This document shows positions 1-10,340 of a DNA stretch of 64,000 bases, piece after piece (the stretch's first letter is position 1; each line of letters starts with the position of its first letter). Under the pieces are notes generated by a model. It saw only the letters and a list, made by a program, of their open reading frames with translations. It made no database searches and was not told where the DNA came from. The position numbers and the translations under genes are program-made. The stretch spans positions 248,001 through 312,000 of the forward strand of contig JAQJVL010000418.1 of the NCBI GenBank assembly GCA_035578905.1, read 5' to 3'. This stretch comes from Stictocephala bisonia. Taxonomy: Eukaryota > Arthropoda > Insecta > Hemiptera > Membracidae.

Positions 1-480
1 TGGTATATGATAAAAAATTATAAAATAGCAAATATTTTGAACAATTTATTGAACCGTTAGCATGGGAACGTTTCAATTTGATAATTATATGGAAACTTAG
101 GCAGAAAAAAGACTTAATTAACAAATTGCTCGTTTTTATATTTAAATATGTACGTGTTTCGGATTCCACGTAAAGCTGTAGGTCCCTTAGTTGCCCCTGG
201 CTGTTGGGCTCTTAATAAATTGCTCTTTCTGAGAAATAGTTGAACTCAGTTAGTAACCAGACTACACTAATCCTATGCTCATATCATCAGTCATATTTGC
301 CTTAAAATACGCACAACATTGTGTCGGCTTCCATAAGTAAGATTGTAAGTAAGACAAATATGTTACGTCAAACTTGAAACAATATTGTTTAAGGTCATAA
401 TATTTATAAAATTTCCCTCTAATATAAATGAAAGTTGTGATCAATTTACTGTACTTTTAAATATTTAACTTTTGTTGTAG
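1..480 (+). other. Presumed intron upstream of the homeodomain exon
   Basis: AT-rich non-coding DNA. It ends in a T-rich tract and an AG acceptor (tttgttgtag, 471-480) directly before the exon at 481. Part of 155-215 resembles 62739-62795 (shared ccctggctgtt and neighbouring words), so a degenerate dispersed repeat may be present. I see no open frame I would call coding. Confidence 0.6.
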
Positions 481-588
481 GAACAGTTGGCAGAACTTGA
501 AGCGGCCTTCGCCAAGTCACACTACCCGGACATCTACTGCAGGGAGGAACTAGCCAGGACGACCAAGCTGAACGAGGCACGAATACAG
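481..588 (+). CDS. PROP1-like: Internal exon of a paired-like (PROP1-type) homeobox gene
   Basis: The exon is 108 bp, 36 codons, open in phase 0 from an AG acceptor (479-480) to a GT donor (589-590). It encodes homeodomain residues 11-46. Diagnostic positions fall exactly where expected: L16, F20, Y25, P26, R31, L40, R44 and Q46. It stops between residues 46 and 47, the classic intron position of paired-class homeobox genes, so the rest of helix 3 (WFxN, residue 50) lies in the next exon. Residues such as YPDIY, REELAR and LNEARIQ, without the MKI/MRL seen in Arx, Drgx or Otp types, fit the PROP1 group and its insect relatives best. PROP1 is a DNA-binding transcription factor that binds palindromic TAAT sites. 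GC-rich codon use contrasts with the AT-rich surroundings, as expected for a conserved exon. Homeodomain identity is very secure; PROP1 orthology is likely but not proven. Confidence 0.88.
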
Positions 589-956
589 GTGAACAATTAT
601 CATGCAAAAATATCTCTAAAATAAGTGAACTCGTGGATGTTGCTGTACTATTTGGACTATATTGTATCCAAAACAGTATGAAGGATAACACCGAAAAGAG
701 TTAACAAATATGTAATCACAATTCATTGTTTTGGGTTATATTTTAAAACTTAAAAATTTATAAAGTTGATGAAAACAACTTACAGGTTTTTTACTGTAAT
801 AGGCTCCTATATTTAGCATAGATAAAGGCTAACATTGAGTAATATATTACATTTTAAATGTCTGATTAACATCAGATGATTCCCCATCATTAACCATTCC
901 AATATGTTTTTTTTGGACTTTTTAATACTTTTATACGTATTAAAATGTATCAAATG
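589..956 (+). other. Start of the downstream intron, no other feature seen
   Basis: The region begins with the GT donor after the homeodomain exon and continues as AT-rich sequence without conserved words, repeats or a convincing open frame. Confidence 0.5.
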
Positions 957-1120
957 CCTTTTGCTAGCTTAGTGGTTGCAGTTCTGCTTCATACTCAGAG
1001 GGTCACGGGTTCAAAAACGGAAGATTCACTTTTCCTTTAGGAGTTTGGACCGTTGTCCTTTAACAACGTTTATCGATTATGTAAAAAATGCCATTGGTTT
1101 AAATTGACACAAAAATTGTT
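957..1120 (+). repeat. tRNA-derived SINE-like fragment
   Basis: An A-box-like word (tagcttagtgg, 965-975) is followed about 32 bp later by a B-box-like word (gggttcaaaaac, 1007-1018). This is the arrangement of an internal RNA polymerase III promoter in tRNA-derived SINEs. A non-tRNA body follows to about 1120. No clear poly-A tail or target duplication is seen, so it is probably an old copy. Confidence 0.55.
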
Positions 1121-1394
1121 AGTCCCCTATTTTCATCTTTTACAAATTATTGTCTTTTTCCAAACAATATTTAAGATAAATAACAAAGGATAATATTTGT
1201 AAAATAAGGAAATGAGGTTTTTATGTAAACTAAATACATTCCCTCACAGACTAAATGAATGTTTTCTTTACTACATTCTATATATATTGTTTTAGAAACA
1301 AAAGGAAAACTACATAAATGATCAAGTATATAGAATGGAAGCTAAAAATACCATTTATGTTAAAGTTTATAAAAAGTACGATCTGCAGCAATCG
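1121..1394. other. AT-rich spacer
   Basis: No feature is recognised here beyond AT-rich sequence. Confidence 0.4.
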
Positions 1395-1530
1395 GGTTGG
1401 GCTAACTTAGATGACATCACCGACAAAACTTAAGCTTAACGGCAGTGACTCCAGAGCCCAAGCTGGAGAACTCAATTACATGTTGTCGTGCCAACTGACA
1501 ACCCCCTCGCCTGGAGCCAGAGCATGGAAA
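1395..1530 (+). pseudogene. Degenerate copy of the exon-like ORF at 8121-8342
   Basis: The region aligns with about 8145-8268. The last ~70 bp (1461-1530) are almost identical, with one missing base and about one substitution. The first half is diverged and has small indels and in-frame stops. It therefore cannot encode the peptide that the 8121 copy can. Either this is a decayed duplicate of a short exon, or both are copies of an unrecognised dispersed repeat. Confidence 0.55.
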
Positions 1531-2054
1531 TAAACGCAGAACGGTCTAAGAATACAAAAGGTTCTTCTGCAATATGATAGAGATATTGCAGAGTTCGATT
1601 ATAAGCTGGAATTTGGATTTTCACTGAAAAATGAATCCTTTATTTTATATTCTGACTTTTTATATTCTGACTTTATTTTTCAGAATCTTATTTTCTGCAG
1701 GCTCAAATCTGAACGTTTTGCTTTTAAAGTGTATGGGTACTGTTTAAGTACAGTACAACGTATTTCTCATTATTTATTTAAGTAATAAGTTTAAGTACCC
1801 AAAATATTTTGTATACACTTAATTATTGGTGCTATCAACTTATTGATGAATTTATAAAACTTGTAAGAAGACTTATAAGAAGTAAACAAACTTATCAGCG
1901 AAATTTATTTTCTTATTTCATTCAACATTGAATTAATTTGAAAGAAGTAGGTTATTCCATTACAATAACAGGTAGAAAGCTGAAAATCCTTTACTTAGAA
2001 TTAAAATTCTATTATATTTTTTTTATTTTCAGTCCAAATATATTCAGAGTGGTT
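1531..2054. other. AT-rich spacer
   Basis: A short direct duplication (tatattctgact, twice near 1648-1675) is the only structure noticed. No coding signal is seen. Confidence 0.4.
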
Positions 2055-2690
2055 ATAAAGTCACTTCCCCCACTTTTTTCTACAATTTACATTTACAGTT
2101 TTTTTTCAGCTATGCCAATAATTTTATTGGTAGATTTTCTAGCTTTTGAAGTATTATGGAAAATTGGGAGTAACCTGAGGTCCAAGATATAGGAGTCAAC
2201 TTGGGAGTAATATGAAGTCTAAGTTGACTCCTATGTCTTGGTCCTCAGTTTACTCCCAATAATTTGAGAAGACAATCATGCAACACCATTGTTTTTTCAC
2301 CCTGAAAACAATGGTGTATTTAAAATTCAAAAGGGTTGTACCGTTTGCAATGTTAGAAATGTTTAAAAGATTTTTCACTAAATATTAATAAAAAATTACA
2401 CTAAAAGATTTTAAAGAAAAAACTAAATATTGGAATCGGTACACCCCTTTTGTATTTTAACCACACCATTGTTTTCATGGTGAACAGGTGAATATTAATA
2501 GACATGTCGCAAGACTGTCTTCCTAAAAAGGATTAGTTACTTAACTCCTATATATTGAAACTAAGGTTACTCCCAATATTCCACAATACTTCAAAAGTTG
2601 GAGCATCTACCTATATAATGAATGGCATAGCTGAAAAAAACTTTATATGTAAATTGTAGAAAAAAGTCTCCTATTTACACTTTAAGTGGG
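2055..2690. mobile_element. Foldback palindrome (MITE-like)
   Basis: The two halves are imperfect inverted copies, with arms of about 300 bp meeting near 2380. Matching outer words are ctacaatttac (near 2080) and gtaaattgtag (near 2650). Matching inner words are aacaatggtgt (near 2303) and acaccattgtt (near 2463). A nested hairpin of cctatrtctt/agtaact-type words occurs around 2165-2260. The long-arm structure fits a foldback or MITE element, but no target duplication was identified and there is no transposase. Confidence 0.65.
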
Positions 2691-2770
2691 TTTCGTTCTC
2701 CCGAAAGGACTGTGTAACCACCCTGTACATTTACTTAATCTACAATCGTTGTTAAGGGACAAGGGTTCAC
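2691..2770. other. Spacer with left hAT target duplication
   Basis: Short unique sequence. Its last 8 bp, gggttcac (2763-2770), match cggttcac at 4011-4018 with one difference. Confidence 0.5.
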
Positions 2771-2948
2771 TAGAGATGTGCCATACCGCTGTTTTAAAGA
2801 AGCAGCTTAGCTGAAAGCAGTTGGTATCACTATGCTGCTTATTAAAAGCAGTTTAGCTCAGCTTCAGCACACATATTGGCACGTCGTTTCTGTTGTTGAC
2901 TGAGTATTGCTTAGCCAGCCTTAAACTAGCTTTTAGTTAAGTTATAAG

Positions 2949-3563
2949 ATCAAATAGAATAGTTACACATACATACCAAACAATTGAGCAAATAGAATAG
3001 TTACACATACATACCAAACAATTGATAAAATAGAATAGTTACACATACATACAAAACAATTGAGCAAATAGAATAGTTACACATACATACCAAACAATTG
3101 AGAAAATAGAATAGTTACACATACATACCAAACAATTGAGCAAATAGAATAGTTACACATACATACCAAACAATTGAGAAAATAGAATAGTTACACATAC
3201 ATACCAAACAATTGAGAAAATAGAATAGTTACACATACATACCAAACAATTGAGAAAATAGAATAGTTACACATACATACCAAACAATTGAGAAAATAGA
3301 ATAGTTACACATACATACCAAACAATTGAGCAAATAGAATAGTTACATATACATACCAAACAATTGAGCAAATAGAATAGTTACACATACATACCAAACA
3401 ATTGAGAAAATAGAATAGTTACACATACATACCAAACAATTGAGAAAATAGAATAGTTACACATACATACCAAACAATTGAGCAAATAGAATAGTTACAC
3501 ATACATTCCAAACAATTGAGAAAATAGAATAGTTACACATACATACCAAACAATTGAGAAAAT
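2949..3563. repeat. 38-bp tandem array, about 16 copies
   Basis: The unit reads approximately gaaaatagaatagttacaca followed by tacataccaaacaattga. Copies alternate between gagcaaat and gagaaaat variants with few other changes, which points to recent homogenisation. It lies wholly inside the hAT-like element. Confidence 0.93.
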
Positions 3564-3814
3564 CTACTACAGAGATATGGCTGTACAATTATTATCAGTT
3601 GCTGAGCAGTCAGTTCACATTTGCCGCACCACAACAGTTCAAGAGAGTTGCAGACGGCAACTAATATAGATAAGCGCTTACTGTTTACTGGTGTTGACCA
3701 ACCTGCTATCTGTTACTGTTGGGCGGGGATAGCTGCTGCCGAAAAGCAGGTATTCTCACTCAACTGTTTAGTAGATGAGCTGCTTACTTTAATAAGCTGC
3801 TTAAGATTATTTAG

Positions 3815-3992
3815 GGGTCTGTTTCAGAAGAGGACCCCCACGCTTGAAAAATTTACTATAACCTAACCTAACCTAACCTAACCTAACCTAACCTAACCTA
3901 ACCTAACCTAACCTAACCTAACCTAACCTAACCTAGCCTAACCTAACCAAGCGTGGTAACCAAGCGTGGGGGTCCTCTTCTGAAACAGACCC
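3815..3992. repeat. Perfect 32-bp inverted repeats around a telomere-like run
   Basis: Positions 3815-3846 and 3961-3992 are exact reverse complements over 32 bp and enclose the CCTAA array. Perfect arms suggest a recent insertion or gene conversion. The flanks share ttatt on both sides (3807-3811 region and 3993-3997), a possible but uncertain target duplication for a small foldback element nested in the hAT-like element. Confidence 0.85.
3859..3948 (+). repeat. Interstitial telomeric repeat (CCTAA)n
   Basis: About 18 tandem CCTAA pentamers, i.e. TTAGG on the minus strand, with a single variant unit (acctagccta near 3931-3940). TTAGG is the ancestral arthropod telomere motif, so this supports arthropod origin. 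It is internal, not a chromosome end, since unique and repeat DNA continue on both sides. Confidence 0.93.
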
Positions 3993-4018
3993 TTATTGAG
4001 CACATCCCTACGGTTCAC

Positions 4019-4562
4019 CAACCTCTTAGGAAACTTTTATATGCACATACCAGCACAAATTAGCATTTACAATATCTTAAACTAAAATCTATTAGAGTTG
4101 TTCAGATTATTGATATTTTGTAACTTTGCCACGAACAAAACGTTTGAAAATGTTATAATACAATTCCAAAAAAAGACACTGACACATTTGACCCTAACGA
4201 GAGATAAAATTGAATACAAAGCTATCCATGCTTGTATCCTCCATTAGATGGGTTTTAAGAGACATTTCTTTCCAGACTGAACAATAATTGTGATATGACG
4301 TTACTTCACTGGAATTCTCGAGGCAAACAGAATGTGCTGAAGTTAAATAGTACTTTATCGGAGTGAAAGTAAAATAGAGCTAAATTAAAAATAATTTGGT
4401 ACTTTTCAAAACAAAATTTGTATAATTCTGAAATTCAAGATGTGAATATCTAAAGAAATAAATCGTATTATAAAAGTTCTTCACATCTTAGTAACGGAGC
4501 TAAGTTCAAAACTAAACAAACTCAAATCCAACGGTCTTCCGTTCAATATCCCCCTCCCCCCC
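4019..4562. other. AT-rich spacer
   Basis: I see no coding or repeat signal apart from a C-rich run (about 4549-4562) at the border with the next array. Confidence 0.4.
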
Positions 4563-6235
4563 TTGAAGGTGAATAGCTGTTTGGCACGTCAAATACGTTC
4601 TCGCTTGAAGGTGGACAACTGCTGCCGGCATGGTGACTCAGTGGCTAGGGCTTCGGACTACGGAGAGCAAGGGCCAAGTTTCAAATCCCCACTGAGCCAA
4701 CGGTCGGTACTTCACTTGTTGAATAAAGTTCACACACAGGCTTATAGATGTGAACTGGCGAGTGAAGTTTTTTTTTAACAAATAAACAAATATGGCTCGG
4801 CACATCGGTCCAGTTCCCCCGTGAAGATCAACAGTGGTCATGGTTTGGCATGTCAGTTTGGTTCCCCCGTTAAAGTGAACAACTGTTATGGCTGGGCACG
4901 TGGGTTTCGTACCCCCTTGAAAGTGAACAGCGGTCATGGCTTGGCATGTCGGTTTGGTTCCCCCGTTAAAGTGAACAACTGTTGTGGCTGGGCACGTGGG
5001 TTTCGTACCCCCTTGAAAGTGAACAGCGGTCATGGCTTGGCATGTCGGTTTGGTTCCCCCGTTAAAGTGAACAACTGTTGTGGCTGGGCACGTGGGTTTC
5101 GTACCCCCATAAAAGTTAACAGTGGTTATGGCTGTGCACGACGGTCCCGTTCCCCTTTGAAGGTGAACAGCGGTCATGGCTTGGCATGTCAGTTTGGTCC
5201 CTCGTGAGAGTGGACAACTGTTATGGCTCGGCATGTCGGTTTCGTACCCCCTTGAAAGTGAACAGCGGTTATGGCTGTGCACGACGGTCCCGACCCCCCT
5301 TGAAGGTGAACAGCAGTTATGGCTTGGCATGTCGGTTTGGTTCCCCCGTGAAAGTGGACAACTGTTATGGCTCGGCACGTCGGTTTCGTACACCCTTGAA
5401 AGTGAACAGCGGTTATAGCTGTGCACGACGGTCCCGACCCCCCTTGAAGGTGAACAACAGTTATGGCTTGGCAAGTCAGTTTGGTTCCCCCGTTAAAGTG
5501 AACAACTGTTATGGCTGGGCACGTGGGTTTCGTACCCCCGTGAAAGTGAACAGCGGTCATGGCTTGGCATGTCGGTTTGGTTCCCCCGTTAAAGTGAACA
5601 ACTGTTGTGGCTGGGCACGTGGGTTTCGTACCCCCATAAAAGTTAACAGCGGTTATGGCTGTGCACGACGGTCCCGTTCCCCTTTGAAGGTGAACAGCGG
5701 TCATGGCTTGGCATGTCAGTTTGGTCCCTCGTGAGAGTGGACAACTGTTATGGCTCGGCATGTCGGTTTCGTACCCCCTTGAAAGTGAACAGCGGTTATG
5801 GCTGTGCACGACGGTCCCGACCCCCCTTGAAGGTGAACAGCAGTTATGGCTTGGCATGTCGGTTTGGTTCCCCCGTGAAAGTGGACAACTGTTATGGCTC
5901 AGCACGTCGGTTTCGTACCTCCTTGAAAGTGAACAGCGGTTATAGCTGTGCACGACGGTCCCGACCCCCCTTGAAGGTGAACAACAGTTATGGCTTGGCA
6001 TGTCAGTTTGGTTCCCCCGTGAAAGTGGATAACTGTTATGGTTCGGCACGTCGGTTTCGTACCCCCTTGAAAGTGAACAGCGGTCATGGCTTGGCATGTC
6101 GGTTTGGTTCCCTCGTGAAAGTGGACAACTGTTATTTTGCCGACAATAACGTTCATTGGCACGTCGGTTTTGTACCTCCCTGAAAGTGAACAGCGGTCAT
6201 GGCTCGGACGGCCCCAGTCTCCCCGTTGTTCAACC
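4563..6235. repeat. 48-bp satellite with ~527-bp higher-order repeats
   Basis: Monomers of 48 bp have the form cccgttaaagtgaacaactg plus ttatggctgggcacgtgggt and a variable 8-bp junction. At least two monomer types alternate. A block of eleven monomers near 5176-5702 is repeated near 5703-6229 with few differences, a higher-order period of about 527 bp. The array is interrupted near its left end by a SINE-like insertion (4628-4790). Because 48 is a multiple of three, several frames on both strands remain open for up to 300 codons; these are not genes. Confidence 0.93.
4628..4790 (+). repeat. tRNA-derived SINE inserted in the 48-bp satellite
   Basis: Starting near ggcatggtgactcagtgg, the first ~70 bp can be drawn as a tRNA: an A-box (tgactcagtgg), a possible anticodon stem (cttcg/cggag), and a B-box (gtttcaaatcc) followed by a stem-closing ccccac. 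An unrelated body and a T-rich end (ttttttttt near 4769) follow. Satellite monomers resume at about 4792, so the insertion interrupts a pre-existing array. Confidence 0.65.
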
Positions 6236-6289
6236 TACTTTGACCAGAACTCGCTTATAAATGTAGATTACTAGTCGCCTCACAAATCT

Positions 6290-6390
6290 GTGTTAATGAA
6301 GGGGGTTACAACATCTGTAAATTTTCTAAATGTCCACCACGGAACTCGAACCCTTGAAATAATGCTCCGAATATTAGATTCGGATCATTG
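6290..6390 (-). repeat. Possible SINE fragment next to the 36-bp array
   Basis: On the minus strand a B-box-like word (gggttcgagttcc, near 6344-6356) is preceded by a potential anticodon-like hairpin (cgaat/attcg). No convincing A-box is seen. A truncated tRNA-like element is possible. Confidence 0.35.
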
Positions 6391-7031
6391 TCAATACATG
6401 TACAATAGTATTGACCTACCCGCCCATCCATACATGTACAATGGTATTGACCCACCCGCATACCCATACATGTACAATGGTATTGACCCACCCACCCACC
6501 TATACACGTACGGTGGTATTGACCACCCGCCAACCCATACATGTACTGGACAAAGGTATTGACCCACCCGCACACCCATACACGTACAATGGTTTTGACC
6601 CACCCGCACATCCATACATGTACAATGGTATTGACCCACCCGCACACCCATAGACGTACAATGGTATTGACCCACCCGCACACCCATACATATACAATGG
6701 TATTGACCCACCCGCCCACCTATACACGTACGGAGGCATTGACCACCCGCCCACCCATACATGTACAATGGTATTGACCCACCCGCACACCCATACACGT
6801 AGAATGGTATTGACACACCCGCACACCCATACACGTACAATGGTATTGACACACCCGCCCACCTATACACGTACGATGGCATTGACCCACCCGCCCACCC
6901 ATACATGTACAATGGTATTGACCCACCCGCACACCCATACACGTACAATGGTATTGACCCACCCGCACATCCATACATGTACAATGGTATTGACCCACCC
7001 GCACACCCATACACGTACAATAGTATTGATA
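6391..7031 (-). repeat. 36-bp G-quadruplex minisatellite, array 1
   Basis: About 18 tandem units of cacccatacacgtacaatgg plus tattgacccacccgca, mostly 36 bp. Variants alternate acacgt/acatgt and cgcccac/cgcacac. The minus strand is G-rich, with three or four GGG runs per unit. Open frames in both strands arise from the 36-bp period and encode only repetitive peptides. Confidence 0.93.
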
Positions 7032-8120
7032 TGTTCATTCTAAATAAACGTGTGCAGTACCTGATTGCATTAAACTATATTACACTTTACTGCTGATTTT
7101 GTTCAGTGGAATAAGTTATTTAATTTGCAAGTATAAATACTGTATACAAGAAATCATTGTAACAGGCATTTAATACTAATATGAAATGGATAAAAATATA
7201 CATATCAATAATGAATTATTTATATATTAATAATTTTTCTGCGATTTCAATTGTTAGCCAATATTTAATTTTTTTAACAGAAAAATCACTCTCTATAATG
7301 TTTGCCTACCTAACAAGTAACTTGAATTTATATGAATACACTCTAAAAATTCTCACAGTAGGTATTTTTATAACTCTACTTCGTGGGAGGATGCTGAGCT
7401 AGAGTCTTACTCTGATATTGAAGAATGAATGCAGGATATGTAGTTGGTACTTCAAGCATGAAGTGGGAGGTATTATAACAGCCTCACAACACTCTATACT
7501 CATATACCTCTGTCGACAATAGTGTTGTGCTATCAACATATGTTTGAATGATAAAATGGGGTGAATTACAAACCCAGTATTCCCATGTTGTATTGGAGTT
7601 CACTTAATGATTATTATCATTATGGGTTATTAAGTAACCTTAATGATACTATATATTTTGCATATAGAAGAGTGGTGACTCCAAAATAACAGAAACACGT
7701 CACCTGGTCCTGATTCCACAACAAACTATATGGTTTCCTCAGCTGGCCCTGTGTTAATTCATTAATCGATCTTGGAACTTTGATTTCACATGTAGATCAC
7801 GCTTAATCTACTTTATTTAATCCTCATATATTGGCTTACAATTAATTGTGATAGCCTCTATTGTATATTTTAAATCAATTTCCTGACAAAAAAACCAAAC
7901 AGGAGTATTAATTGAATTTGTTTTATAAAGTCATAAATGAAAAATTAAAATGCTATCGAAAAATTAGTCATTGAAATTACAATTTTGCTCTGTAAAGTAC
8001 GGTGTAATAATAGTTTATGGGTTTAAAGAACGCAGCATATGTTGTCAGGCGTGTTAATGGGTGTTATTGCAACTAACAGAAACTGCCAGCACAAATATAT
8101 ATCTTTTATAACTCGACAAT
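7032..8120. other. AT-rich spacer
   Basis: No recognisable gene or repeat. A short imperfect palindrome (taatgattattatcatta, near 7605-7623) is present. Confidence 0.4.
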
Positions 8121-8342
8121 TTGAGACTCGAGATGACTTTGGCCAACTTAGATGATGTCTCCGACAAGTTGGGCTGCGACTCCAGCGCGCCCCATAGCGA
8201 GCTGGAGAAACTCAATTACATGTTGTCGTGCCAACTGTCAACCCCCTCGCCTGGAGCCAGAGCATGGAGCAAGAATTGCCGAGCAGTATCTCGCTCCGCC
8301 TTCAGTCCCAGACAAGAGAATGTGACGCATCGTCTCTTCTGA
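8121..8342 (+). CDS. Unrecognised exon-like ORF of 73 codons
   Basis: The open frame runs from a possible ATG to a TGA and is markedly more GC-rich than its surroundings. The acidic and serine-rich peptide (LANLDDVSDKLG, then LEKLNYMLSCQLSTPSPGAR) looks like soluble protein sequence rather than chance AT-rich translation. No domain is recognised. A diverged, frame-broken relative lies at 1395-1530, with the strongest match over the region encoding LNYMLSCQL-TPSPGA. Splice sites are not clear: a weak AG at 8131-8140 and a weak GT near 8286 could bound an exon. It might be an exon of the flanking homeobox gene, a processed fragment of another gene, or part of a dispersed repeat. Confidence 0.35.
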   Translation: MRLEMTLANLDDVSDKLGCDSSAPHSELEKLNYMLSCQLSTPSPGARAWSKNCRAVSRSAFSPRQENVTHRLF

Positions 8343-9199
8343 TGATAAAATTATTTCAAGCGTTCGATTAATTTTCACTTCTTCGGAGTTTTATTCCTTC
8401 TAAAACAGAATAGTGTATTTCCTTCCTTTATTATACATTTCTTTGAGATAATCTCATATTCCCAAATATAGATGTCTTCGAAATATACAATTTTCATTTC
8501 TTATTGTTGAATAATATTTTTCTAACAAAAGTATACTTGTATTCCTTTTTTCTAAAAATTAATATCCATTTGTTGTGCTCTTTTATACGTTAGAAAATAA
8601 CAATTTGCATTTATACTTAAAATAGTATTTTTCTATATTTGAACCTTAATCTTGTCGATTATGTAATAAAGTTCTTTAAATATGTACCTGTCTAACTGTT
8701 AGAGACTTTAGAGATATGTCTAGCCCCACATCAGTTTATCTACCAGTTTGTACATAAAACGCAATGTGTTGTTGTGTTCAAGTCTTCAACAAACATCATT
8801 GGTCATTCCACATAGGCCTACTACAAACTCACTAGTAGGTCTTGCAGGAAAACAATTAGTTATCATAACGATTATATCATATATGTTAACTAGCGGGTGC
8901 GCTAGCACTCAAAAATACCAACGACTCACATATATACGATATGGTTTACAGAAATATTCCACCAAAATATTTGTACTCTCTTGTACTTGAATTGTGCAAT
9001 CTGACATAAAACGTGTGTGTCATGATTGTATTAATCAATAATACATCGTAAATTCCATGTTTAAAAACCAATATAACCCAATGGTCAGCACGTGACTTTA
9101 ATATTGTACTTCATATTTTTGTAATATTACTAATATGTAAAAATATCAAATTGTATTAAATTATTAGACAGAATTAGTTCAGTTAATATTCAAACTTTA
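8343..9199. other. AT-rich spacer
   Basis: I see no coding or structural feature. Confidence 0.4.
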
Positions 9200-10340
9200 G
9201 TCTACATAGTGCATTGGGAACAAACTGTATCATTAACCATGGAACTAGTTAAGATATGTACACACTGTAGGCTACATAGTGCATTACGAACAAACTGTAT
9301 CAGGTAATTTACATAGTGCATTGGGAGCAAACTGTAACTTTAAACATGAAACTAGTAAAGTTCATGTACAAACTGTAGTCTACATAGTGCATTGGGAGCA
9401 AACTGTAACATTAACCATGGAACTCGTTAAGGTAATGTACAAACTGTAAGTTACATAGTGCATTGGGAGCGAACTGTAACTTTAACATGAAACTAGTTAA
9501 GGTAATGTACAAACTGTAGTCTACATAGTGCATTGGGAACAAACTGTAACATTAACCATGGAACTAGTTAAGGTAATCTACATAGTGCATTGGGAACAAA
9601 CTGTAACATTAACCATGGAACTAGTTAAGGTAATGTACATAGTGCATTGGGAACAAACTGTAACATTAACCATGGAACTAGTTAAGGTAATGTACATAGT
9701 GCATTGGGAGCAAACTGTAACATTAACCATGGAACTAGTTAAGGTAATGTACATAGTGCATTGGGAACAAACTGTATCATTAAAAATGAAACTAATTAAG
9801 GTAATGTACAAACTGTAGGTTACATAGTGCATTGGGAGCAAACTGTAACATTAACCATGGAACTAGTTAAGGTAATGTACATAGTGCATTGGGAACAAAC
9901 TGTATCATTAAACATGAAACTAATTAAGGTAATGTACAAATTGTAGGTTACATAGTGCATTGGGAGCAAACTGTAACATTAAACATGAAACTAGTTAAGG
10001 TAATGTACAAACAGTAGGTTACATAGTGCATTGGGGGCAAACTGTAACATTAAACTTGAAACTAATTAAGGTAATGTACAAACTGTAGTCTACATAGTGC
10101 ATTGGGAGCAAACTGTAACATTAACCGTGGAACTAATTAAGGTATGTACAAACTGTAGGCTACATAGTGCATTGGGAACAAACTGTATCATTAATCATGG
10201 AACTAGTAAAGGTAATGTACAAACTGTAGGCTACATAGTGCATTGGGAATAAACTGTATCATTAACCATGGAACTAGTTAAGGTAATGTACAAACTGTAG
10301 GCTACATAGTGCATTGGGAACAAACTGTATCATTAACCAT

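Larger units (their letters stand above)
2771..4010. mobile_element. hAT-like non-autonomous element containing tandem arrays
   Basis: The ends are inverted: tagagatgtgc at 2771 and gcacatcccta ending at 4010 (reverse complement tagggatgtgc), a terminal word seen in many hAT transposons. Immediately outside are 8-bp near-identical duplications, gggttcac and cggttcac, matching the hAT target-site length. The ~1240 bp body has no transposase. It holds a 38-bp tandem array (2949-3563), unique sequence rich in gctgctt words, and a telomere-like run between 32-bp inverted repeats. The superfamily call rests on ends plus duplication length only. Confidence 0.65.

Noticed and set aside
2949..3563. 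CRISPR-like repeated array
   Set aside because: Units are contiguous with no unique spacers, and the DNA is eukaryotic with splice sites and insect transposons.
3859..3948. True chromosome end
   Set aside because: Only about 90 bp long, with inverted repeats on both sides and many kb of other sequence beyond.
4638..6183. Long open frames of up to 302 codons on both strands
   Set aside because: They arise from a 48-bp (3 x 16) tandem unit, encode only the repeated peptide in several frames at once, and lack start context or non-repeat domains.
6290..7096. Many overlapping His/Thr/Pro- or Gly/Tyr/Cys-rich ORFs
   Set aside because: By-products of the 36-bp minisatellite. The same artefact occurs at 30237-31379, 32822-33451, 40204-40521 and 51403-52303.
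9528..9841. Open frames on both strands with a 19-residue repeat
   Set aside because: They coincide exactly with a run of 57-bp satellite units.
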